64,000 nucleotides of DNA from Flammeovirgaceae bacterium UBA2338 (GTDB taxonomy: Bacteria > Bacteroidota > Bacteroidia > Cytophagales > Cyclobacteriaceae): assembly GCA_002344795.1 (NCBI GenBank), contig DDUM01000007.1, positions 1 to 64,000 of the forward strand, given 5' to 3'. Positions 51,443 to 60,389 of the stretch are shown in pieces (within the stretch, counting starts at the first letter, position 1; the number at the start of each line of letters is the position of its first letter). The position numbers and the translations under genes were made by a program. Below the pieces are notes generated by a model. The model searched no databases and was not told the DNA's origin. It worked only from the letters and a program-made list of their open reading frames with translations.

Positions 51443-52192
51443 TTATTTCTTTTTTAGACTTTGCATTACCTTATTGGTAAACACAAAATTATCCAGTTCT
51501 TCTACTCCAGAATACATGATTTCTTCTTTTGATCCCTCCCAGAGTTTTTGACCCTGAAATAGGAATAGAATTTTTTCTCCAATACCCATTACAGAATTCA
51601 TGTCGTGAGTAACCACTATGGTGGTAATTTCGAAATCATCTGTTATTTCCTTGATTAGTTCATCAATGAGAATTGAAGTTTGAGGATCAAGTCCGGAATT
51701 AGGCTCGTCACAGAAAAGGTAATTGGGGTTATTCACAATCGCCCTCGCAATCCCCACTCTCTTTTTCATTCCTCCGGAGATTTCAGAAGGCATTTTATTA
51801 TTTACATTTTCTAACCCCACACGCTTCAGACAAAAGTTTACACGATCAATCTTTTCTGTTGGAGACATTTTGGTGAGGATGTTGAGAGGAAACATCACGT
51901 TTTGTTCTACTGATTTGGAATCGAAGAGTGCTCCCCCTTGAAATAGCATTCCAATCTCCCTGCGGATTTCTGCCTTCATTTCTTTATCCGCATCCGTAAA
52001 ATTTCGACCATCATAAAAAACAGTTCCGGTGTCAGGTTGAATTAAACCAACAATGGATTTTAACAGTACACTTTTTCCCGTTCCACTTGCCCCAATAATC
52101 AGATTGGTTTTTCCTTTTTCAAAGATGCCACTAATGTTGTGAATAATTTGTTTATCCTCGAATGACTTCGATATGTTTTGAATCTCTATCAT
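51443..52192 (-). CDS. mlaF: MlaF-type ABC transporter ATPase
   Basis: The 249-residue ATPase has Walker A GASGTGKS, the signature SGGMKKRVGIARA and Walker B YLFCDEPNSGLDP. The SGGM(K)KR variant of the signature and the CDEPNSGLDP Walker B mark the MlaF/Ttg2A family, which moves phospholipids between the inner and outer membranes. It pairs with the MlaE-type permease just upstream, which it overlaps by 4 bp. Its stop lies 4 bp from the convergent kinase gene. The MCE-domain partner is not within the window. Confidence 0.88.
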   Translation of the reverse strand: MIEIQNISKSFEDKQIIHNISGIFEKGKTNLIIGASGTGKSVLLKSIVGLIQPDTGTVFYDGRNFTDADKEMKAEIRREIGMLFQGGALFDSKSVEQNVMFPLNILTKMSPTEKIDRVNFCLKRVGLENVNNKMPSEISGGMKKRVGIARAIVNNPNYLFCDEPNSGLDPQTSILIDELIKEITDDFEITTIVVTHDMNSVMGIGEKILFLFQGQKLWEGSKEEIMYSGVEELDNFVFTNKVMQSLKKK

Positions 52193-52917
52193 AAAAGTAA
52201 TTGTGCCAATAAATAATCTGCGATAAGCACTGCCATTACACTTGTAGTTACTGCTTCAGTACTTGCAACACCTACCTCAAAGGCCCCTCCTTTAGTGTAA
52301 TACCCTTTGAAGCAGGAAATGCTTGAAATTAAAAAACCAAATACGAGTGCTTTGGTAAGGGCGAAGGTCACCGTGTATTCATTAAAAGCATAACGAAGAC
52401 CATAAATATAGTCGGTAGGACTAATAATCCCTGTCAATGTTCCAACCAGATAGCCACCGCCTAATGCACACGCGCCTGAAAAGATAACAAGCATCGGATA
52501 CATTAAAATGGATGCAATTATTTTAGGTAGGACTAAATAGGAAGTAGCGTTAATACCCATTACTTCAAGGGCATCAATTTGTTCAGTAATTCTCATTGTG
52601 CCTAAGTTGCCCGACATACTACTGCCCACCTTCCCTGCAAAAATGAGAGCCATGATGGTCGGTGCCAGTTCAAGTATGGTCATTTCTCTTACTACATTGG
52701 AGATAATGTAATTGGGTACGAGAGGGCTCACCAAATTATAGGCAGTTTGTACCGTAGTAACAGCACCAATGAAAGTAGACACCAATGCGAACAAAAAAAG
52801 TGATTTAACACCCACCAGAATACACTCTTCCAATACCAGTTTGTAATAAGTACCCAATGACTCTCTTCGTACCACCAGGGATCCCAAAAAAATCATGTAC
52901 CGCCCAAATCCCTTCAT
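52189..52917 (-). CDS. mlaE: MlaE-type lipid transport permease
   Basis: This 242-residue integral membrane protein has five helices and the MlaE family blocks ELAPTIMALIFAGKVGSSMSGNLGTMRITEQIDALEVMGI, a hallmark of the family, and LIRG-like ends. It forms the channel for phospholipid movement with MlaF. It is the first gene of the mlaEF pair, with a good -7 box (TATCTTTG) about 35 bp upstream. Confidence 0.9.
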   Translation of the reverse strand: MKGFGRYMIFLGSLVVRRESLGTYYKLVLEECILVGVKSLFLFALVSTFIGAVTTVQTAYNLVSPLVPNYIISNVVREMTILELAPTIMALIFAGKVGSSMSGNLGTMRITEQIDALEVMGINATSYLVLPKIIASILMYPMLVIFSGACALGGGYLVGTLTGIISPTDYIYGLRYAFNEYTVTFALTKALVFGFLISSISCFKGYYTKGGAFEVGVASTEAVTTSVMAVLIADYLLAQLLL

Positions 52918-52949
52918 TGAATTAAACCTTATTAAATAGCTATCTTGCT

Positions 52950-52957
52950 CAAAGATA
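52950..52957 (-). promoter_or_regulatory. -7 box of the mlaEF operon
   Basis: On the minus strand the sequence reads TATCTTTG, an exact TAnnTTTG match, leaving a leader of about 25-30 nt before the mlaE start. No clear TTG lies at the -33 position. Confidence 0.45.
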
Positions 52958-53036
52958 AAATAATTTATCTATGATCTTATGCGTCATGGTACGCTTAAAA
53001 AAGCAGAATTTCATACTAATTATTGGGTAGAAAGGC

Positions 53037-53741
53037 ATGAAAAAATTAATTGTAGTTTCTGGTGGTACTAAGGGAATTGGGAGAGCAGTTATTGAGAAAT
53101 TTGCAAGCGAGGGATTTGATGTTTTTACCTGTGCCAGGAACAAAAAGGATTTGACTCTTTTAAAGAAGACGATTGAGGGTGATCATGGTGTAAGCTTATA
53201 TTACTCCGTGGCTGATTTAAGCGAACGTTCATCTCAGGCCAATTTTGCGAAAGATATTTTAGCACTAAATCGACCTGTAGAGGTATTGATAAATAACGCT
53301 GGTTATTTTGAGCCTGGTTTGATCACGGAGGAGAGAGATGGGGCACTTGAAAAAATGATGGATACCAACCTGTATAGCGCCTACCACCTGACTCGGGCTT
53401 TGATAAAAAACATGAAGTCAGCAAAGAACGGGCATATATTTTCAATCTGCTCGGTTGCCAGCCTTTTTGCTTACCCCAATGGTGGTTCTTATTCCATTTC
53501 AAAATTTGCTTTGCTTGGTTTTTCGAAGGTTTTGAGGGAAGAGTTAAAGCAATTTGGGATTAGGGTAACCGCAGTAATAGCAGGGGCAACCTATACTGCC
53601 AGTTGGGAGCGGTCTGGCTTGTCACCAGAGCGCTTTATGCAGCCACAGGACGTAGCGGATGCCATTTTGGGGGCATATTCCTTATCCCCACAAAGTGTGG
53701 TGGAGGAGCTAATTATAAGGCCTCAGTTGGGCGATATTTAG
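53037..53741 (+). CDS. Short-chain dehydrogenase/reductase
   Basis: This 234-residue classical SDR has the cofactor motif SGGTKGIG (8-15), NNAGY (86-90), a catalytic Ser (about 138-142), Tyr152 and Lys156 in YSISK. The basic residue Arg34 in CARNKKD points to NADPH rather than NADH. The substrate is unknown. It is divergent from mlaE and is followed by ispG after 59 bp. It probably forms its own transcript. Confidence 0.9.
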   Translation: MKKLIVVSGGTKGIGRAVIEKFASEGFDVFTCARNKKDLTLLKKTIEGDHGVSLYYSVADLSERSSQANFAKDILALNRPVEVLINNAGYFEPGLITEERDGALEKMMDTNLYSAYHLTRALIKNMKSAKNGHIFSICSVASLFAYPNGGSYSISKFALLGFSKVLREELKQFGIRVTAVIAGATYTASWERSGLSPERFMQPQDVADAILGAYSLSPQSVVEELIIRPQLGDI

Positions 53742-53778
53742 CTCTCCAAAAGCTGAACAATAAGTCCTATTTTGGCGT

Positions 53779-53786
53779 TAACTTTG
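53779..53786 (+). promoter_or_regulatory. -7 box in front of ispG
   Basis: TAACTTTG matches TAnnTTTG exactly and lies 14 bp before the chosen GTG start, leaving a leader of only about 8 nt. No TTG is seen at the -33 position. Confidence 0.4.
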
Positions 53787-53800
53787 CAAAAAGAACTACA

Positions 53801-55756
53801 GTGAAGTCTGAAATCACCCTCATTCAAAAGTATTGCAATAGCCTTGTTTCCTATAGCAGGAGAAAGACCCGTGAGGTAAATATTGGCGGAGTGCCAATTG
53901 GAGGAGAGAACCCTATTAGAATTCAATCCATGACTACCATAGATACCATGGATACGAATGGTTCTGTGGAGCAAGTGATCAGAATGGTTGATGCTGGCTG
54001 TGAGTACGTGAGGATTACGGCACCGAGTTTAAAGGAGGCACAGAATCTTCAGGAGATCAAGAAGGAGTTAAAAGCACGGGGTTATTCTGTTCCACTCATT
54101 GCTGATATTCATTTTACTCCTAATGCAGCTGAACTGGCAGCTAAGATAATTGAAAAGGTAAGGATTAATCCGGGCAATTACGCAGACAAGAAAAAATTTC
54201 AGACGATTGATTATACTGATAATGATTATCAGGCAGAGCTGGATCGTATCCGTAAAAAGTTTTCACCGCTAGTCGCCATTTGCAAAGAATATGGCACCGC
54301 TATGCGCATTGGCACCAATCATGGTTCCTTATCTGATCGCATTATGAGCAGGTATGGAGATACTCCATTAGGAATGGTGGAATCAGCACTGGAGTTTGTG
54401 AGAATTTGTGAAGACCTTGGCTACTATGACATCGTGCTTTCAATGAAAGCAAGCAATCCACAGGTGATGATTCAGGCGTACCGCCTGCTCGTACAAAAAT
54501 TGGATGAGGAAGGGTTACAACCTTATCCATTGCATCTTGGAGTGACAGAAGCCGGTGATGGTGAAGATGGTAGAATTAAATCATCCGTTGGAATTGGAAC
54601 GTTGTTGGAAGATGGACTGGGAGATACGATCAGGGTATCCCTTACGGAGGAACCCGAGGCAGAGGTGCCCGTGGCCCAGATGCTGGCAGACCGCTATGTG
54701 AATAGAGAAGGAAATACAATTCCAGAATTTGATTATTACCCTATCCATCCATTCGAATACAACAAAAGGAAAACCCATGAAGTGGTAAATGTTGGTGGTT
54801 CCAATGTTCCCCGGGTAGTAGCAGATCTTTCAAGAAAAGAAAGCATTACACCTGCTTCATTGTTTGCATTTGGTTATCAGTATTCAGTGCCTTTGGATAA
54901 GTGGACGATCACTGACATGGCATGTGATTTTATTTATGTAGGGGATAAGACAGTTGATTTTGAAATACCTGGCACGCTCAGCATTATCTGTGATTACAAC
55001 AAATGGCTGAATGTAAGAAATGACGACAGGACCTACCCTGTTTTGAATGTTGGGACTTACCTTTCATCAGGGCCTAAATCGGAACATCTGAATTTTATTG
55101 AGGTGAGCTTGAAAGATTTAACGGATGAGTTCGTTTCAAGGATAAAAGATGATCCTACTTCAGTATTGATCATTAGTACTGATAATGCACATGGTATGGC
55201 AGAGCAGAGGAGATTGATTGCTGACTTGATAAACAAGGATTGTACTGTACCGGTAATTATTCAAAGGAGCTATACAGATTTGCCTCTGGATAAATTACAG
55301 CTTTATGCCGCTACAGATATGGGCGGTTTGTTAATTGATGGGTTAGGTGATGGTGTTTATATAAAGGCGAATAATCCGGATAAACGAATTAATGAAACGG
55401 CTTTTACTATACTTCAGGCGACCCGTACCCGTATTTCCAAGACAGAATATATTTCCTGTCCATCTTGTGGAAGAACACTATTCGATTTGCAGGAAACTAC
55501 AGCGAAGATTCGTGCAAGAACTTATCACCTCAAAGGAGTGAAGATTGGCATTATGGGTTGCATTGTTAATGGACCAGGTGAAATGGCTGATGCTGATTAT
55601 GGATATGTAGGGTCTGGTCCGGGCAAGATAACGCTTTACAGAGGGAAGGAAGTAGTGAAGAAGAATGTGCCCTCAGACAGAGCCGTGGATGAATTGATTG
55701 ACCTCATTCGGGAGGATGGGAATTGGGTTGAACTTGAACTGGAAATGAATAATTAG
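53801..55756 (+). CDS. ispG: 4-hydroxy-3-methylbut-2-en-1-yl diphosphate synthase, large form
   Basis: IspG (GcpE) makes HMBPP from MEcPP in the MEP isoprenoid pathway, using a 4Fe-4S cluster. The 652-residue protein shows the TIM-barrel start (RKTREVNIGGVPIGGENPIRIQSMTTIDTMD), a long internal insert (about 290-530) and the C-terminal iron-sulfur domain with CPSCGRT and MGCIVNGPGEMADADYGYVG. The three-domain large form, also found in plants, is standard in Bacteroidota. The GTG start was chosen because the longer frame would run backwards through the SDR gene. The shorter product begins at the family-typical position. Confidence 0.93.
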   Translation: MKSEITLIQKYCNSLVSYSRRKTREVNIGGVPIGGENPIRIQSMTTIDTMDTNGSVEQVIRMVDAGCEYVRITAPSLKEAQNLQEIKKELKARGYSVPLIADIHFTPNAAELAAKIIEKVRINPGNYADKKKFQTIDYTDNDYQAELDRIRKKFSPLVAICKEYGTAMRIGTNHGSLSDRIMSRYGDTPLGMVESALEFVRICEDLGYYDIVLSMKASNPQVMIQAYRLLVQKLDEEGLQPYPLHLGVTEAGDGEDGRIKSSVGIGTLLEDGLGDTIRVSLTEEPEAEVPVAQMLADRYVNREGNTIPEFDYYPIHPFEYNKRKTHEVVNVGGSNVPRVVADLSRKESITPASLFAFGYQYSVPLDKWTITDMACDFIYVGDKTVDFEIPGTLSIICDYNKWLNVRNDDRTYPVLNVGTYLSSGPKSEHLNFIEVSLKDLTDEFVSRIKDDPTSVLIISTDNAHGMAEQRRLIADLINKDCTVPVIIQRSYTDLPLDKLQLYAATDMGGLLIDGLGDGVYIKANNPDKRINETAFTILQATRTRISKTEYISCPSCGRTLFDLQETTAKIRARTYHLKGVKIGIMGCIVNGPGEMADADYGYVGSGPGKITLYRGKEVVKKNVPSDRAVDELIDLIREDGNWVELELEMNN

Positions 55757-55763
55757 AAATAAA

Positions 55764-55976
55764 ATGGAAAAGGAAACAGAAGTACCTGAACCCAAAAAGA
55801 AATTGTCGTTTAAAGAGTTTTTTAATTTGGGAGAAGTAGGTGGCTATTTCTTTAGGGGAAAGGACGATAGCAGACCCACCAACATCAACCTTAAAATGAT
55901 GCATGGTGTCAATAAAATCAGTATCGTGATGTTTTTATTGGGCCTTCTTTACATTATTCTAAAAAGAGTGCTGTAA
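55764..55976 (+). CDS. Small membrane protein (DUF6728-like)
   Basis: The 70-residue protein has a charged N terminus, then a conserved-looking segment FKEFFNLGEVGGYFFRGKDDSRPTNINLK, and a single C-terminal helix (about 50-67). It resembles the small DUF6728 family of Cytophagales, although I recall the family only loosely. Function is unknown. It follows ispG by 7 bp and its stop overlaps the next start by one base, so it is certainly translated in this operon. Confidence 0.65.
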   Translation: MEKETEVPEPKKKLSFKEFFNLGEVGGYFFRGKDDSRPTNINLKMMHGVNKISIVMFLLGLLYIILKRVL

Positions 55977-56329
55977 TGAACATTGAGTCCTATAGAAATA
56001 TCTGTATGGACATGAGGGGGGTTACCGAAGAGTTTCCCTTTGATAAGAATACACTGGTTTTTAAGGTAATGGGCAAAATGTTTGCCCTCACCGACCTGGA
56101 TTTGTTTACCAGTATTAACCTAAAGTGTACGCCCGAAGCAGGTGTAGAACTGAGGGAGCGGTATCCAGCCGTGCAACCGGGGTATCACATGAACAAGAAG
56201 CACTGGATTACCGTCCAAATGGACGGTTCTGTCCCCGATAAGCTCCTAAAATCATGGATTGTAGAATCCTATGATTTGGTAGCAAAAACTTTAACCAGAA
56301 GTCAAAAGGCAATTCTTGACGCTTTATAG
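55976..56329 (+). CDS. MmcQ/YjbR-family protein
   Basis: This 117-residue soluble protein has the MmcQ/YjbR (CyaY-like fold, DNA-binding suspected) pattern: MRGVTEEFPFDKNTLVFKVMGKMFALTDL near the N terminus, and YHMNKKHWITVQMDG and ESYDLVAKTLTRSQK in the second half. Function is unclear throughout the family. It overlaps the preceding gene by one base (TAATG). Confidence 0.88.
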   Translation: MNIESYRNICMDMRGVTEEFPFDKNTLVFKVMGKMFALTDLDLFTSINLKCTPEAGVELRERYPAVQPGYHMNKKHWITVQMDGSVPDKLLKSWIVESYDLVAKTLTRSQKAILDAL

Positions 56330-56398
56330 CCTAATAATCAGGTAGTTATAGATATTAAGCAAATACCGTCTACCCTGAATTTCTTGAGGTTAATTCTT

Positions 56399-56406
56399 TA
56401 TTTTTG
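56399..56406 (+). promoter_or_regulatory. -7 box before the lipoprotein gene
   Basis: TATTTTTG is an exact TAnnTTTG match, about 25 bp before the ATG. The nearest TTG (56384-56386) is 12 nt away, closer than usual. Confidence 0.4.
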
Positions 56407-56429
56407 TTGATTGCGAAGGTCTAGGTTTA

Positions 56430-57161
56430 ATGATAAGAATAGCGGTTCTATTGGTTGGCACAATTATCCTGCTGAGTTCATGTACTCAGAGAATGATTTG
56501 TCCTGCCTTTCAGAGTGCCTATATCTATGACAAGGAGGAGCTAAGAAAAAAGTTCAGCTACTTTCAGGAGGACTCTACTCCTAAAATTCTCACTGCCAGC
56601 AAGACCAAATATTTAATTGCTGTTCCTGAATCTTACAGAAAGAAGATGAGGAGCTTGAAAACGGTGGAGATGAAACCGGTTTATCCTGTCATTCCCGATT
56701 CTTTGAAGCTCGAAGAAGGAGCTGACTTAATCATGGCAGAGAGGGATGTTATTGATAGTGTGGCTGTACAACAAGGTTTGGATCGCACAGATTCGGCTTA
56801 CGCTATCACAAAGACCAAAGAGAAATACAATGTAGATCAGGACAACTACATGTGGTATTTTAGAAATCAACTGGTGTTGCCAGATGTACGCGCAGCACTT
56901 GAAGAGAAAAGTGGAAAGAACCTGGGTACCAACGCAGGGGGCGGAACAAAAGAAAAGAAAGGCTTCTTTAAAAATTTGTTTAAAAAGAAAGACAGGACTG
57001 ATTCTAGTGCGGTAGACGCACCACCTTTGCCTTCAGATTCTACCGTTAAGGAGAAGAGGAAGAAGGCTCCTAAAAAGAAGAAAGAAAAGAAGGTGAAAGG
57101 TAAGAAAAAGGAGGGAGAAGAAATCCCGGCAAAGAAAGAGGAGGAAGATGATGGATTTTAG
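56430..57161 (+). CDS. Hypothetical lipoprotein with lysine-rich tail
   Basis: The 243-residue protein starts with a lipoprotein signal ending LLSSC (Cys about 18), followed by the segment MICPAFQSAYIYDKEELRKKFSYFQEDSTP, which occurs in Bacteroidota lipoproteins of unknown role. From about residue 175 on, the sequence is dominated by Lys, Glu and Asp (for example KEKRKKAPKKKKEKK), a highly charged low-complexity tail that may extend into the periplasm. I do not recognise a function. It ends 3 bp from the convergent SRAP gene. Confidence 0.75.
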   Translation: MIRIAVLLVGTIILLSSCTQRMICPAFQSAYIYDKEELRKKFSYFQEDSTPKILTASKTKYLIAVPESYRKKMRSLKTVEMKPVYPVIPDSLKLEEGADLIMAERDVIDSVAVQQGLDRTDSAYAITKTKEKYNVDQDNYMWYFRNQLVLPDVRAALEEKSGKNLGTNAGGGTKEKKGFFKNLFKKKDRTDSSAVDAPPLPSDSTVKEKRKKAPKKKKEKKVKGKKKEGEEIPAKKEEEDDGF

Positions 57162-57164
57162 CCT

Positions 57165-57863
57165 TTAGTCGAACAAGGTAAGGTTTCCGAATTGATCGGC
57201 AGGTGCAGTAGGAAGAAAGAGGGTTGCCTCATTGGCCGAAAGTATACCTATTCTTGGTGATACGGTATACGAATCCAACTCAATTGCATTTTCAATATTT
57301 AATAAACTAAGCAATTCGTTTTCAGTGGCATCTTTATTGAGCCAGGCCCCTAATGTTTTTTTGTTCAGTAGCAGAGGCATCCGTTCATTTACAGGGAGCA
57401 CTTGTTTGTTGGATGGGGTAGTGATTACGCTGAAAGTATGATGTGTTTCTCCTTGTTCATCTTCAAACTCTTCCCATAATCCGGCCATTGCCAATAGTTC
57501 TTTCTTCTTTTGAAAATACCGGTAGGGGATGGCTGATTTTTTACTGATCTTTTTCCAGCAATAAAACCCATCGATTGGAATGATGCAGCGAAACCGCATC
57601 ATCTTTTTTCTTAAGGCCGGTTTGTCCTTTATGGTCTCTGATCTGATGTTGATCAGTTTCTCACTGATGTTTTTGTCTTTTATCCATTGCGGAATCGCTC
57701 CCCAATAAAAAAAGGAGACCCCTTCGGGTGTGTGATGGGTGATGACAGGAAGCAAATGAGTAGGGCCTGCATTGTAGTACTTTTTATAATGCGAAGGTAC
57801 GTCCACTGAAAAGTGATCGGACAATTGTTGTGATGTGGCCGAAATAGAATAACGATCAAACAT
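57165..57863 (-). CDS. SRAP-domain (HMCES/YedK-like) protein lacking catalytic residues
   Basis: The 232-residue protein has the SRAP fold of HMCES/YedK, which normally crosslinks to abasic DNA through Cys2. Family blocks are clear: NIRSET (residues 72-77, with the conserved Asn72), RCIIPIDGFYCWKK and ERMPLLL. The catalytic residues are missing. Position 2 is Phe (MFDR instead of MCGR). The acidic residue in GFYEWKK is Cys102 here. The His of HDRMP is Asn159. It is probably a pseudoenzyme that binds DNA, or has another role. It overlaps the yheT-like gene by 8 bp and is last in its operon. Confidence 0.85.
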   Translation of the reverse strand: MFDRYSISATSQQLSDHFSVDVPSHYKKYYNAGPTHLLPVITHHTPEGVSFFYWGAIPQWIKDKNISEKLINIRSETIKDKPALRKKMMRFRCIIPIDGFYCWKKISKKSAIPYRYFQKKKELLAMAGLWEEFEDEQGETHHTFSVITTPSNKQVLPVNERMPLLLNKKTLGAWLNKDATENELLSLLNIENAIELDSYTVSPRIGILSANEATLFLPTAPADQFGNLTLFD

Positions 57864-58812
57864 TTTTTTGGTTAATAAAATCCAATGCTCTTAATTCCGA
57901 CCAATATAGTCCATTTTGATTAAAAAGGGCAAATCCTACATGGCCACCATATTTGGGGTTTTCAAATTGGACAAAAGGATTATTAAAAAGCGCAGGATGA
58001 CTATGGGTAGCAGATGAGAGGAAGGGGTCGTTTTGTGCATTGACAATAAGTGTTGGCGTTTTTATTGTATCTAAAAAATGAATGGAGCTGCATTTTTCAT
58101 AATATTCAATGGCGTTGGAGAAGTGATGCAGAGGCGCGGTATACTCATCGTCAAATTCTATCAATGTTTTTATTTTATTTATTCCACTAACGTCTAGCTC
58201 TGTTTGTAACCTGGCCTTGTCAATTACTTTCTTCTTGAGGCTCTTAATAAACCGCTGACTGTAAATGCAATATTTTGATATCGTTTTACAGCTGGCATGA
58301 AGATCGAGTGGGACGGAAAAGGTGACACATTCAGCAATATGCTCATCCAATGATTCTCCCTTCTCTCCCAGGTATTTTAAGGTAAGGTTGCCACCCAGGC
58401 TAAATCCAATCAGTGAGATGGACTGATATTTTTTGTTGTTGATTGTGTGTTGTACCACCACATCCAGGTCATCGGTGGCTCCACTGTGATAAAACCGCAA
58501 CTGCTTGTTCATTTCTTCACTGCAACCCCGGTAATTCCAGGTGAGCACATCATACCCCTGTTCGTAAAATGCTTTGGCCATTCCTTTGATGTAAGCCCGT
58601 TGTGTATTGCCCTCCAGGCCATGAGAAATGATTACTACTTTTGAGGCATCTTGTAGGAGCCAGTCAAGATCCAAAAAATCGTCATCAGGTGTTGAAATTC
58701 TTTCACGTACATAATTTACATGGCGTACTTTTCTAAGCAGGGCAGGGTAGATGGTTTCCAGGTGATTAGAGAAAAGCAGACGAGGGGGAATATATTTTGG
58801 TATTGCCGACAT
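57856..58812 (-). CDS. YheT-like alpha/beta hydrolase
   Basis: The 318-residue protein has an alpha/beta hydrolase fold with VISHGLEGNTQRAYIKG (oxyanion region), the nucleophile elbow GFSLGGN (Ser near 145), an acid in the QNDPFLS region and the catalytic His in GGHVGF. It matches the YheT subgroup, presumed esterases of unknown substrate. The ATG giving MSAIPKYIPPRLL is preferred, because it begins 10 bp after the DinB stop, whereas the longer frame overlaps that gene. It overlaps the SRAP gene by 8 bp. Confidence 0.88.
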   Translation of the reverse strand: MSAIPKYIPPRLLFSNHLETIYPALLRKVRHVNYVRERISTPDDDFLDLDWLLQDASKVVIISHGLEGNTQRAYIKGMAKAFYEQGYDVLTWNYRGCSEEMNKQLRFYHSGATDDLDVVVQHTINNKKYQSISLIGFSLGGNLTLKYLGEKGESLDEHIAECVTFSVPLDLHASCKTISKYCIYSQRFIKSLKKKVIDKARLQTELDVSGINKIKTLIEFDDEYTAPLHHFSNAIEYYEKCSSIHFLDTIKTPTLIVNAQNDPFLSSATHSHPALFNNPFVQFENPKYGGHVGFALFNQNGLYWSELRALDFINQKNV

Positions 58813-58822
58813 GATCAGCAGA

Positions 58823-59359
58823 TTAATTCCATCCTGATTTTTGTTTGAGGGAAGTGATGTGGGCCAGGTGATGGTTGCCATGCCAGGCATAGAGGGCAAT
58901 CATTTTTTCCAGTGATTGATTCTTTCCGGTTTCCGGGTGGGTAAACTCCTTTTTTAAATCTTCTTCTGTAAAGCTATCGATAAGTGTGACCCACTTGGCA
59001 TGTAAGCTTTTCAACAGGGCAAGTGAAGGTTGTGGGTCCAGTGCAACTTCTGGTGTTTCAGCCCAGGCCTTCTCGTCATATGCTTTAATGATTGGCGTCT
59101 TCTCAGTCAGTGTCCATTTCATTCTGATGTAAGCATTCATATGGCTGTCGGCAAGATGGTGAATTACCTGCCTGATCGTCCAGCCTCCATTGCGGTAGGG
59201 GGTGTCTAATTGATTGGGCATCATGCCCTGTACTTCATTGACCAGGCGTGCTGGCAGGTTGGCTATTTCCTGAGTCAGTGCTACAAGCTCTTCTTTTTTG
59301 TAGGTGTCCTTGCCTTTGAATGGGCCGATGGGGTAACGGTCATCTTGCGCGTTATTCAT
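58823..59359 (-). CDS. DinB-fold protein, YfiT/bacillithiol S-transferase-like
   Basis: The 178-residue protein has the four-helix DinB/YfiT fold. The metal-binding His triad is suggested by IRQVIHHLADSHMNAY (near 65-80) and AWHGNHHLAHI (near 155-165). The opening RYPIGPF and the NQLDTPYRNGGWTIRQ block place it in the YfiT branch. YfiT relatives are bacillithiol S-transferases or putative metal-dependent hydrolases. Its start overlaps the terC stop by 8 bp. Confidence 0.88.
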   Translation of the reverse strand: MNNAQDDRYPIGPFKGKDTYKKEELVALTQEIANLPARLVNEVQGMMPNQLDTPYRNGGWTIRQVIHHLADSHMNAYIRMKWTLTEKTPIIKAYDEKAWAETPEVALDPQPSLALLKSLHAKWVTLIDSFTEEDLKKEFTHPETGKNQSLEKMIALYAWHGNHHLAHITSLKQKSGWN

Positions 59360-60161
59360 CTTTGATTGCCTCCTTCAAATCCTCTTCAGAATAATGCTTG
59401 TGTAGTTTTACCGGTGTAGCTTTCTTCTTTCTTTTCTTTCTTACCCTGATGTTGGTCAGTTCTATAAGCATAGAAAATGCTACTGCGAAATAGATATAAC
59501 CTTTCGGGATTACGTAGTGCAGTGACTCCAGAAAAAGCATAAAGCCGATAAGGATCAGAAACCCAAGGGCAAGCACTTCCATAGAGGGATGCTCTTTGAT
59601 AAACCGGCTAATGCGGCCTGAGAAGATCATCATTACAATGATGGACACAATCACAGCGATAATCATGATACTGACATGATCCACCACACCAATGGCGGTA
59701 AGAATGGAATCGAAGGAAAATATAATGTCCAATAAAATAATCTGGACGATAGTACCGGGCAATGTAACCGCTACTTTTTTAAAACCCACATCCTCGTCCT
59801 CTTCTCCTTCCATTTCATGGCTGATCTCCATGGTACTTTTGGCAATTAGAAAAAGCCCACCAAAACCCAGGATCAGATCACGTCCACTGAACGCCATATC
59901 ATGATCGATGGCAAAGTTAGCTGGAATGGTAAAAAGCGGTTCTGTAAAACTGATGATCCAGGTGATACCCAACAAGAAAAGGATACGTACTCCCATGGCC
60001 AACGCTAAGCCTATGTTTCGTGCCTTGCGTCTTTGACTTTCCTCCGGGAGTTTGTTAGAGACAATGGAGATAAATATAATATTGTCTATTCCCAGAATTA
60101 TTTCCAAAAAGCAAAGGGTGATGAGGGCAATCCAGGTATCAGCTCTAAGGAACAATTCCAT
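59352..60161 (-). CDS. TerC-family integral membrane protein
   Basis: This 269-residue membrane protein has about seven helices and the TerC pattern: ITLCFLEIILGIDNIIFIS near the start with conserved acidic residues in the membrane, and ILLDIIFSFDSILTAIGV in the second half. TerC proteins load or export manganese and other metals, or take part in tellurite resistance, and some work with exported metalloenzymes. It heads the terC-yfiT-yheT-SRAP operon. The substrate metal cannot be inferred. Confidence 0.9.
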   Translation of the reverse strand: MELFLRADTWIALITLCFLEIILGIDNIIFISIVSNKLPEESQRRKARNIGLALAMGVRILFLLGITWIISFTEPLFTIPANFAIDHDMAFSGRDLILGFGGLFLIAKSTMEISHEMEGEEDEDVGFKKVAVTLPGTIVQIILLDIIFSFDSILTAIGVVDHVSIMIIAVIVSIIVMMIFSGRISRFIKEHPSMEVLALGFLILIGFMLFLESLHYVIPKGYIYFAVAFSMLIELTNIRVRKKRKKKATPVKLHKHYSEEDLKEAIKDE

Positions 60162-60342
60162 GTGTCAGGTGTCTTTTTTTGATAGGAAATTCACTTCCAA
60201 ATTAAGCAAAGCACTGAAATTTAGAAAAGGAATGAGTTAAAAGAAAAGAGCTTTTGGGGCTTAAAAAGTTGATTAGTTGAAAAGTTCAATTCTGCTGATT
60301 TGTTGACCAGTGGTCATGCACAGCCACTTGGATAGTGGTTAT

Positions 60343-60372
60343 AAAAAAAGCCCCTTGGGAGGGGCTTTTTTT
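60343..60372. terminator. Bidirectional intrinsic terminator
   Basis: GCCCC and GGGGC form the base of a stem around a TTGGGA loop, flanked by seven A on the left and seven T on the right. It lies just after the stop of the minus-strand T9SS gene and before the terC promoter region. It is a strong symmetric terminator. Confidence 0.9.
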
Positions 60373-60389
60373 ATGGTGTTAATCTCTGG

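Noticed and set aside
53603..53800. A longer ispG starting inside the SDR gene
   Set aside because: The extra 66 codons overlap the 3' end of the SDR gene in another frame and have poor composition. The shorter GTG start fits the family N terminus.
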